Assembly (NCBI GenBank): GCA_017887445.1
Contig: JAGHIA010000075.1
Location: forward strand, 1 to 46,104
Length of the DNA: 46,104 bases
Direction of reading: 5' to 3'
Source of the DNA: Fusicatenibacter sp.
Lineage (GTDB): Bacteria; Bacillota; Clostridia; Lachnospirales; Lachnospiraceae
Of the stretch, positions 40,019 through 46,104 are shown piece by piece; position 1 is the first letter of the stretch, and each line of letters opens with the position of its first letter. The position numbers were made by a program, and so were the translations under genes. The notes under the pieces were generated by a model. The model was not told the DNA's origin. It saw only the letters and a list, made by a program, of their open reading frames with translations, and searched no databases.

Positions 40019-40555
40019 ATGAAAAAAGCTGCCTTTACCCATGCGGCAAAACTGCTGTTTCTTTTCTTTTTTGCCGCTGGCATCCTGCTGCTGCCGGCCG
40101 ATTGCTGCCTGGCTGCGGACCTGGCCGCCGAAATCCAGCTGGCCGACGGGGAATATTCCATCGACGTGACCTTAGAAGGAGGAAGCGGAAGGGCCTCCAT
40201 ATCCTCCCCGGCAGTTCTGATTGTCAGAGACGGACGGGCCTATGCCCGGATCACCTGGAGCAGTTCCAATTACGATTATATGAAGGTAGACGGCGAAACC
40301 TATCTTCCGGTCAACGAGGAAGGCAATTCCGCCTTTGAGATCCCGGTCACGGTCTTTGACCAGCCTATGACCGTTGTAGGCGACACTGTGGCTATGAGTG
40401 TTCCCCATGAGGTGGAATACATGCTGACCTTTTCGGAAGCCTCTATTTCCTCCGGAGCCGGCAGCAATACCATATGGATCGTCTCCGGGGTACTGCTGTT
40501 CGCTGCCGCCGTACTTCTGTTTGTCATACTCAGACTGAAAAAAAGGAAGAAATAA
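40019..40555 (+). CDS. Membrane-anchored surface protein, NEAT-like beta domain (unrecognised family)
   Basis: A 178-residue protein with an N-terminal signal peptide (to about residue 32) and a C-terminal transmembrane helix (about 148-170) ending in a basic KKRKK tail. The outer domain (about 38-142) begins QLADGEYSIDVTLEGG and continues AVLIVRDGRAYARITWSSSNYDYMK, then a strand FEIPVTVFDQP and PHEVEYMLTF. It shares the layout of the preceding lipoprotein, so the two look like paralogues with different anchors. The start at 40019 follows GAGG 8 bases upstream. It probably works with the substrate-binding lipoprotein 2 bases downstream. Confidence 0.75.
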   Translation: MKKAAFTHAAKLLFLFFFAAGILLLPADCCLAADLAAEIQLADGEYSIDVTLEGGSGRASISSPAVLIVRDGRAYARITWSSSNYDYMKVDGETYLPVNEEGNSAFEIPVTVFDQPMTVVGDTVAMSVPHEVEYMLTFSEASISSGAGSNTIWIVSGVLLFAAAVLLFVILRLKKRKK

Positions 40556-40556
40556 A

Positions 40557-41714
40557 ATGAAAAAGAAACCATCTGTCACAGGACTTTTCATCCTCTGCAT
40601 CCTTCTGCTGCCCGGCCTGACCGCCTGCGGCGGCTCCGGCGGCGCCTTCACCCTGGAAAACCGCGGCAGAACCGTCAGCAGTTCTCTGTCTTTCGAGGAC
40701 ACCATGGAACTTGATTACGCCCGGGAATTTGCCGTGGACTACAGCGCCGACGGCTATGCTTTGATCACCATCTCCGACGGGACGCAGTATCTGCTGGTCC
40801 CCGAGGGAAAAGAAGCTCCCGGTGATCTTGACGCCAGCGTCACGGTCTTGCAGCAGCCAGTGGAAAACATCTACCTGGCAGCCTCCGCCGTTATGGACAT
40901 GTTCGTCTCCCTGGACGCGCTGGATGCCATCCGTTTCAGCTCTCTGCAGGCGGACGGCTGGTATATCGAGCCGGCAAAGCTGGCTATGGAAAACGGCGAA
41001 ATCCTCTACGCGGGAAAATATTCCGCTCCCGACTACGAGCAGATCCTGGACGGCGGCTGCGGACTTGCGGTGGAAAACACCATGATCTATCATACCCCCG
41101 AGGTCAAAGAGCAGCTGGAAACGTTCGATATTCCCGTATTTGTGGACTACTCCAGCTACGAGGAGCATCCCCTTGGAAGAACGGAATGGGTAAAGCTTTA
41201 CGGACTGCTCACCGGAAAAGAAGACGAGGCGCAGGCTGCCTTCGAGTCTGAAAAAAAAGCCTTCGAGTCTGTCAGCAGTTCTGAGCAGACTGGCAGGACA
41301 GTAGCATTTTTTTATGTTACCACCAGCGGCCAGGTAAATGTCCGCAGGTCCACAGACTACCTCCCGAAAATGATCGAGATGGCCGGAGGCCAGTACATCT
41401 TCCAGGACACCGGCGATGAGGACAACGCCTCCTCCACCATGAGCATGGAAATGGAAGAATTCTATTCCCAGGCCAGAGACGCCGATTTCATCATCTACAA
41501 CAGCACCATTGACGGAGAGATCTCCACCTTGGAAGACCTGACTGCCAAGAGTCCTCTGTTTGCCAATTTCAAGGCTGTGGAGGACGGGAACGTCTACTGT
41601 ACCTCGAAAAACCTTTACCAGTCCACCATGGAGCTTGGCTCCATCATCGCCGACATCCATGGAATGCTGAACGAAGACGACGATTCTCTTACCTATATTT
41701 ATAAGCTGGAGTAA
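40557..41714 (+). CDS. ABC transporter substrate-binding lipoprotein (FepB/BtuF class)
   Basis: A 385-residue lipoprotein (LTAC, Cys about 22) of the class III periplasmic-binding-protein type, used for siderophores, heme and cobalamin. It has the two-lobe pattern, with a domain from IYLAASAVMDMFVSLDALDAI and another from RTVAFFYVTTSGQVNVRR, and the connecting helix in between. The C-terminal IIADIHGMLNEDDD is typical of the family. The stop is followed after 5 bases by the permease start. The ligand is not readable from sequence; the riboswitch and CbiK argue for a corrinoid or precursor. Confidence 0.85.
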   Translation: MKKKPSVTGLFILCILLLPGLTACGGSGGAFTLENRGRTVSSSLSFEDTMELDYAREFAVDYSADGYALITISDGTQYLLVPEGKEAPGDLDASVTVLQQPVENIYLAASAVMDMFVSLDALDAIRFSSLQADGWYIEPAKLAMENGEILYAGKYSAPDYEQILDGGCGLAVENTMIYHTPEVKEQLETFDIPVFVDYSSYEEHPLGRTEWVKLYGLLTGKEDEAQAAFESEKKAFESVSSSEQTGRTVAFFYVTTSGQVNVRRSTDYLPKMIEMAGGQYIFQDTGDEDNASSTMSMEMEEFYSQARDADFIIYNSTIDGEISTLEDLTAKSPLFANFKAVEDGNVYCTSKNLYQSTMELGSIIADIHGMLNEDDDSLTYIYKLE

Positions 41715-41719
41715 CCAAC

Positions 41720-42736
41720 ATGCCGAAACGAAAAAGATACTATGCCGCTTTTCTGATCCTGTTTTTTCTTGTGCTGCTTTTTCTGGCGCTGAATCTCTGC
41801 ATCGGAAGCGTCGCTATCCCCCTGGCGGATATCCCGGACATTTTAAGGGGTACCGCCGCGGACACTGTCTCCTCTGACATTGTCACACAGATCCGTATTC
41901 CCAGAGCGCTGGCTGCGGCAATCCTTGGCGGTGCGCTGGCCCTGTCCGGCTATCTGCTGCAGACCTTCTTTCACAATCCCATTGCCAGTCCGTTTACCCT
42001 TGGGATCTCCTCCGGGGCAAAGCTGGTGGTGGCCCTTGTGATGGTGGCTTCTCTTGGATTTTCCATCCGTCTCAGCTCCTGGATGATGATTCTGGCGGCT
42101 TTCGCCGGCTCTCTGCTGTGCATGGGGTTTGTGATCCTGGCCTCCCGGGTCATCAATCACATGTCCATGCTGATTGTCAGCGGCGTTATGATTGGCTATA
42201 TCTGCTCCGCTGTCACGGATTTCGTGGTCACCTTCGCGGACGATGAAAATATCGTAAACCTTCACAACTGGTCCCAGGGAAGCTTTTCCGGAATTACCTG
42301 GGACAATGTGGCCGTCATGGCCTTTGTGGTCGCCGCCGCGTCGGCCTGTGTGTTTCTGCTCTCAAAACCCATCAGTGCCTATCAGATGGGGGAAGCCTAC
42401 GCCCAGAACATGGGGCTGAACGTGCGGACTTTCCGTGTGCTGCTGGTGCTTCTTTCCAGCATCCTGTCCGCCTGTGTCACAGCCTTTGCCGGCCCGGTGT
42501 CCTTTGTGGGAATCGCCGTGCCCCATCTGGTAAAAAGCCTGCTGGGGACCGTCCGCCCTCTGCTGATGATCCCCGCCTGTTTTCTGGGCGGAGCGGTGTT
42601 CTGCCTGTTTTGTGACCTTCTGGCCCGCACCATGTTCGCGCCCACGGAGCTGTCCATCAGCACAGTGACCGCGATCCTGGGAGCGCCGGTGGTCATCTAT
42701 ATTATGATCCACCGCAAAAAAGACAAGGGAGAGTGA
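41720..42736 (+). CDS. FecCD-family ABC transporter permease
   Basis: A 338-residue permease with about ten transmembrane helices. The family signature is clear: RIPRALAAAILGGALALSGYLLQTFFHNPIASPFTLGISSGAKL, the second signature GPVSFVGIAVPHLVKSLLG and the C-terminal EL-containing GAPVVIYIMIHRKK. Such dimers import siderophores, heme or cobalamin. Its start is 5 bases after the binding-protein stop, and its end is 4 bases before the ATPase start, so the three are one translational unit. The general class is certain; the substrate is not. Confidence 0.93.
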   Translation: MPKRKRYYAAFLILFFLVLLFLALNLCIGSVAIPLADIPDILRGTAADTVSSDIVTQIRIPRALAAAILGGALALSGYLLQTFFHNPIASPFTLGISSGAKLVVALVMVASLGFSIRLSSWMMILAAFAGSLLCMGFVILASRVINHMSMLIVSGVMIGYICSAVTDFVVTFADDENIVNLHNWSQGSFSGITWDNVAVMAFVVAAASACVFLLSKPISAYQMGEAYAQNMGLNVRTFRVLLVLLSSILSACVTAFAGPVSFVGIAVPHLVKSLLGTVRPLLMIPACFLGGAVFCLFCDLLARTMFAPTELSISTVTAILGAPVVIYIMIHRKKDKGE

Positions 42737-42740
42737 CGCC

Positions 42741-43847
42741 ATGGACGAATTTTATTTTTATACGGAAGGACTGACGGTAGGATATCACGGGACCCCTCTG
42801 ATCAAAAACATCCGTCTGCAGCTGAAAAAAGGCGAGATTCTGACGCTGATCGGCCCCAACGGCGCGGGAAAGACCACGATTCTGCGCAGTATCATCCGCC
42901 AGCTGTCTCCCCTTTGCGGCGTGGTGTGGCTGGACGGAAAAAAAACGGAGCAGATGAGCGGCAGTGAACTGTCCCGAAAGCTTTCTGTAGTCCTCACCGA
43001 GCGCATCCATCCGGAGATGATGACCTGCGAGGACGTGGTAGCCACCGGAAGATATCCCTATACCGGAACCTTCGGCGTGCTGACAAAGGAAGACCGGCGC
43101 ATCGTCCGGGAATCTATGGAACTGGTCCATATCCTGGAGCTGAAGGACCGGGATTTCACCAAGATCAGCGACGGCCAGAAGCAGCGGGTCATGCTGGCCC
43201 GGGCCCTCTGCCAGCAGCCGGATATCATCGTGCTGGACGAACCCACTTCTTTTCTGGACATCCGCTATAAGCTGGAATTTCTCTCCATCCTGCAGACCAT
43301 GGCCCGGACACGGAATCTTTCGGTGCTCATGTCCCTCCATGAGCTGGACCTGGCAGGAAGAATCTCCGACAAGATCGCCTGTGTGCGCGGCGACAGGATC
43401 GACCGTTTCGGAACGCCGGAAGAGATCTTCACGGAAGGCTATATTCCGAAGCTTTACCAGATGACCACCGGATATTACGACGAGCTGACCGGAAACCTGG
43501 AGCTTCCGAAAGCGGAGGGCGCGCCGCAGATTCTGGTGATCGCGGGAAACGGCACAGGCACCGGTGTGTTCCGCCGTCTGCAGCGGGAAGGGATCCCCTT
43601 CGCGGCGGGCATCCTCTGGGAAAACGACCCGGACTACTCCTGTGCCCGCGCGCTGGCCGCGGAGGTGGTGAGCGTAAAGGCCTTCCGCCGGATCTCCTCC
43701 CGGGAAACAGAACGGATGAGACAGCTGATCGACGGATGTGAACGCGTCGTCTGCACCCTGTCATCGGAGGATATGACCGACCTGGCCAAAGACCTTGGCG
43801 AGCTGTACGCCTACGCCCGCGCTCAGGGAAAACTTATAGAGTATTGA
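42741..43847 (+). CDS. ABC transporter ATPase with C-terminal extension
   Basis: A 368-residue ATPase partner of the FecCD permease. Residues 1-250 are a standard ATP-binding domain with Walker A GPNGAGKTT, signature SDGQKQRVMLARAL (SDGQ in place of SGGQ), Walker B IIVLDEP and switch His in MSLHELD. Typical FecE/BtuD proteins end near 260. Here about 110 more residues (LPKAEGAPQILVIAGNGTG... to the end) form an alpha/beta, Rossmann-like segment with GNGTGTGVFRRLQ and ERVVCTLSSEDMTDL. Its role is unknown. Binding site AGGGAGAG. Confidence 0.92.
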   Translation: MDEFYFYTEGLTVGYHGTPLIKNIRLQLKKGEILTLIGPNGAGKTTILRSIIRQLSPLCGVVWLDGKKTEQMSGSELSRKLSVVLTERIHPEMMTCEDVVATGRYPYTGTFGVLTKEDRRIVRESMELVHILELKDRDFTKISDGQKQRVMLARALCQQPDIIVLDEPTSFLDIRYKLEFLSILQTMARTRNLSVLMSLHELDLAGRISDKIACVRGDRIDRFGTPEEIFTEGYIPKLYQMTTGYYDELTGNLELPKAEGAPQILVIAGNGTGTGVFRRLQREGIPFAAGILWENDPDYSCARALAAEVVSVKAFRRISSRETERMRQLIDGCERVVCTLSSEDMTDLAKDLGELYAYARAQGKLIEY

Positions 43848-43871
43848 TTTTTTTCCCAGATAGCTTAAAAT
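43844..43871 (+). promoter_or_regulatory. Weak promoter candidate for GH3 gene
   Basis: TTGATT (43844-43849) and TAAAAT (43866-43871) are spaced by 16 bp. It lies partly in the ATPase stop region. It would let the GH3 gene be expressed apart from the riboswitch operon. Confidence 0.35.
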
Positions 43872-43910
43872 AAAACTATCACAATGGAAAAAAATACAAA
43901 GGAGGGTTTT

Positions 43911-46104
43911 ATGGCTTACAGAAAACTTCAGAAACAGGGGTACACACTCTACGAAAACGAAAACGGCTGTACCATCGGTACCGCCAACGGAAAGGTGCTG
44001 GAGCAGGACGGACTGATCTTCCGGGATCTGGCAGGAACCGGCACGCTTCTTCCCTATGAGGACTGGCGCCTGGATGTCTCCCAGCGCGCCAGGGACCTGG
44101 CCAAGCGGCTCCCGGTGGAAGCCATCGCAGGCCTGATGCTCTACTCCAGCCACCAGATGATCCCCGCCCTTCCCGGCGCCCCGTTCCCGTCTACCTACAA
44201 CAACGGACAGTCCTTCCCGGACAGCGGCTGCCAGCCATGGGATATGAGCGACCAGCAGAAGGAATTTCTTGAGAAGGACAACATCCGTCACGTCCTCGTG
44301 ACCAGATTCCAGGACACCCCCACAGCGGTACGCTGGCAGAACGCCATGCAGGCATACGCGGAATCCCTTCCCTACGGCATTCCGGTAAACTTTTCCTCCG
44401 ACCCGCGCCATGGCTCCGCGGACAGCGGCGCTGAGTACAAAAGCGGCGGCTGCGAGGTTTCCAAGTGGCCGGAGGGCATCGGCATGGCCGCGCTGTTCGA
44501 CCCGGAGCGCACCAGGGAGTTTGCCCGCGTTGTCTCCAGCGAATACCGCGCCCTGGGAATCGCCACCGCCCTTGGCCCCCAGATCGATCTTTGTACGGAA
44601 CCCCGCTGGATGCGCCTGCCCGACACCATGGGGCCGGATGTGGAAATGACAATCCGCATGACCAAAGCCTACTGCGACGCGCTCCAGACCACAGAAGGCG
44701 CCAAAGACGGCTGGGGCAGCCAAAGCGTCAACGCCATGGTGAAGCACTGGCCCGGCGGCGGCACCGGCGAGGGAGGCCGGGACGCCCATTATGCTTTCGG
44801 CCAGTGCGCCGTTTACCCTGGAGGACGCTTTGAGGAGCATATGCGCCCCTTCACGGAAGGCGCCTTCGCCTTGGACGGCCCCACCGGCAAAGCGGCGGCT
44901 GTCATGCCTTATTACACCGTTTCCTGGAACCAGGACACGAAAAATCATGAGAACGTTGGAAATTCCTACAGCGAATACATCATCAAAGACCTGCTGCGCG
45001 GCTCCAGCGGCTACGACGGCGTTGTCTGCACCGACTGGGGCATTACTGCGGACGCGGTAAAAGAGCTTGACGCCTTCGGCAGCAGATGTTACGGCGTGGA
45101 GGACCTTTCCGTGGCGGAACGCCATCTGCGGATCATCATGAACGGCGTGGACCAGTTCGGCGGCAACAACGACAAGGAACCGATCCTGGAGGCCTACCGC
45201 ATCGGCTGCGAACGTTATGGAGAGACAGCCATGCGCGCCCGAATGGAGGAATCCGCCGTGCGCCTCCTTATGAACATCTTCCGGGTGGGACTGTTTGAAA
45301 ATCCGTTCCTGGACGAGGAAGACAGCGTCCGCACCGTGGGCTGCGAGGAATACAGGAAAGCCGGCTATCAGGCACAGCTGGATTCCGTGGTCCTGCTGAA
45401 AAACAAAGGCCAGGTGCTTCCGCTGCGGAAACGGCTGAAAGTCTACGTTCCCAACCGCCATATCCGCCCGATGAAAGGCTTCTTTCGGCAGATGGAGGCG
45501 GAACAGTTCTGCCAGCCGGTGGACACCGGGCTGCTGTCGGGCTACTTTGAGCCCGTCTCCCGCGCCGAAGACGCGGACGCCGCCGTGGTGATGATCGAAA
45601 GTCCCCTGACCAACGGGGGTTACGAGAACGATTCCTATGTTCCCATCAGCCTTCAGTACCGGCCTTACCAGGCAGTCAGCGCAAGAAAGACCAGCATCGC
45701 CGGAAGTGGCTGGCGGCCAGATGACAGGAACCGTTCTTACCAGGGGAAAACGGTGTACATAGCCAATGAGGAAGACCTGGATCTGGTCATCGAGACAAAA
45801 AAGGCCATGAAGGACAAACCGGTCATTGTCTGCGTCGCCATGCACAACCCCACCGTATGCAGCGAATTTGAGCCGTACGCCGACGCCATCGTGGCGGACT
45901 TCGGCGTCAGCCGTCAGGCGCTGCTGGACCTGCTCACAGGGACCTCGCCGTTTAAGGGCCGCCTGCCCATACAGCTGCCCCAGGATATGGAGACGGTGGA
46001 ACGCCACCTGGAGGACGTTGCCTTCGACCTGACACCTTATACCGACGAGGAAGGCCACGTTTACGACTACGGCTACGGCATCGACACGGCCGGCGCCCTT
46101 CTGA
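43911..46104 (+). CDS. Glycoside hydrolase family 3 enzyme (partial, runs off right edge)
   Basis: An open frame of 731 complete codons with no stop before the window ends. It begins MAYRKLQKQGYTLYENENG and follows GGAGGGTTTT. The GH3 N-terminal barrel has VNFSSDPRHGSAD, MVKHWPGGGTGEGG (the KH and arginine-binding region) and the catalytic nucleophile Asp in YDGVVCTDWG. The second alpha/beta domain begins near QLDSVVLLKNKGQVLPLRK. GH3 enzymes cleave beta-glucosides, xylosides or N-acetylglucosaminides; the motif fits beta-glucosidase more than NagZ. There is no signal peptide. About the last 50-100 residues are missing. Confidence 0.9.
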   Translation, partial: MAYRKLQKQGYTLYENENGCTIGTANGKVLEQDGLIFRDLAGTGTLLPYEDWRLDVSQRARDLAKRLPVEAIAGLMLYSSHQMIPALPGAPFPSTYNNGQSFPDSGCQPWDMSDQQKEFLEKDNIRHVLVTRFQDTPTAVRWQNAMQAYAESLPYGIPVNFSSDPRHGSADSGAEYKSGGCEVSKWPEGIGMAALFDPERTREFARVVSSEYRALGIATALGPQIDLCTEPRWMRLPDTMGPDVEMTIRMTKAYCDALQTTEGAKDGWGSQSVNAMVKHWPGGGTGEGGRDAHYAFGQCAVYPGGRFEEHMRPFTEGAFALDGPTGKAAAVMPYYTVSWNQDTKNHENVGNSYSEYIIKDLLRGSSGYDGVVCTDWGITADAVKELDAFGSRCYGVEDLSVAERHLRIIMNGVDQFGGNNDKEPILEAYRIGCERYGETAMRARMEESAVRLLMNIFRVGLFENPFLDEEDSVRTVGCEEYRKAGYQAQLDSVVLLKNKGQVLPLRKRLKVYVPNRHIRPMKGFFRQMEAEQFCQPVDTGLLSGYFEPVSRAEDADAAVVMIESPLTNGGYENDSYVPISLQYRPYQAVSARKTSIAGSGWRPDDRNRSYQGKTVYIANEEDLDLVIETKKAMKDKPVIVCVAMHNPTVCSEFEPYADAIVADFGVSRQALLDLLTGTSPFKGRLPIQLPQDMETVERHLEDVAFDLTPYTDEEGHVYDYGYGIDTAGALL

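Noticed and set aside
43761-46058. A 765-codon frame on the minus strand at the right edge
   Set aside because: It is antisense to the GH3 gene, which has all family motifs; the minus-strand product shows no recognisable domain.

Overview
The window looks like a chromosomal segment from a gut-type member of the Lachnospiraceae (Clostridia). The evidence is the protein families present (low-GC Gram-positive DivIVA-like, MecA, GdpP, DarA and CwlD), strong AGGAGG-type ribosome binding sites, the rpsF-ssb-rpsR and gdpP-rplI-dnaB arrangement, many AraC-linked glycoside hydrolases, and a moderately GC-rich coding sequence. Genus cannot be fixed by eye. No phage, plasmid, IS transposase or CRISPR array is visible, but intergenic DNA is dense in short non-coding repeats.

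Layout. 1-1997: an AraC regulator flanked by MITE-like repeats and a nested palindrome. 1998-6463: hexuronate catabolism (uxuA, uxuB, uxaC). 6687-8897: a hicAB toxin-antitoxin pair and a secreted lipoprotein serpin. 9165-15268: GH42 beta-galactosidase, a DarA-type cyclic-di-AMP receptor, two AraC regulators and a GH88 unsaturated glucuronyl hydrolase. 15302-18669: a reverse-strand cell-envelope group (CwlD amidase, DivIVA-like coiled coil, GH18-type hydrolase). 19436-21896: MecA, a 2[4Fe-4S] ferredoxin, a DUF1858 protein and a MerR regulator. 22281-24173: GH20 hexosaminidase. 24370-29973: reverse-strand replication/ribosome block (dnaB, rplI, gdpP, then rpsR, ssb, rpsF). 30283-32129: DUF951, sirtuin and sortase B. 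32270-37044: GltD-like flavoprotein, initiator tRNA, orphan PTS IIC and a serine hydrolase. 37245-37429: tRNA-Glu and tRNA-Cys. 37682-43847: a cobalamin-riboswitch operon. 43911 to the end: a GH3 enzyme running off the right edge.

The most interesting unit is the cobalamin-riboswitch operon. A promoter, riboswitch and intrinsic terminator precede a lipid-anchored CbiK-type cobaltochelatase, two related surface proteins of unrecognised type, a substrate-binding lipoprotein, a FecCD permease and an ATPase with an unusual C-terminal extension. Together they suggest cobalt insertion into, or capture of, a tetrapyrrole outside the membrane, followed by import. This is inference.

The second theme is repeats. 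Four families recur. Family A is a roughly 140-bp element capped by GTAACNGTTCAGC inverted ends, together with many short cap-only palindromes. Family B is a 164-bp MITE-like element with TAGAGCG...CGCTCTA ends. Family C is related to B through a shared central hairpin. The fourth is a leader repeat that carries a ribosome binding site and precedes hicB and an AraC gene. There is also a 260-bp GC-rich palindrome between rpsR and gdpP.
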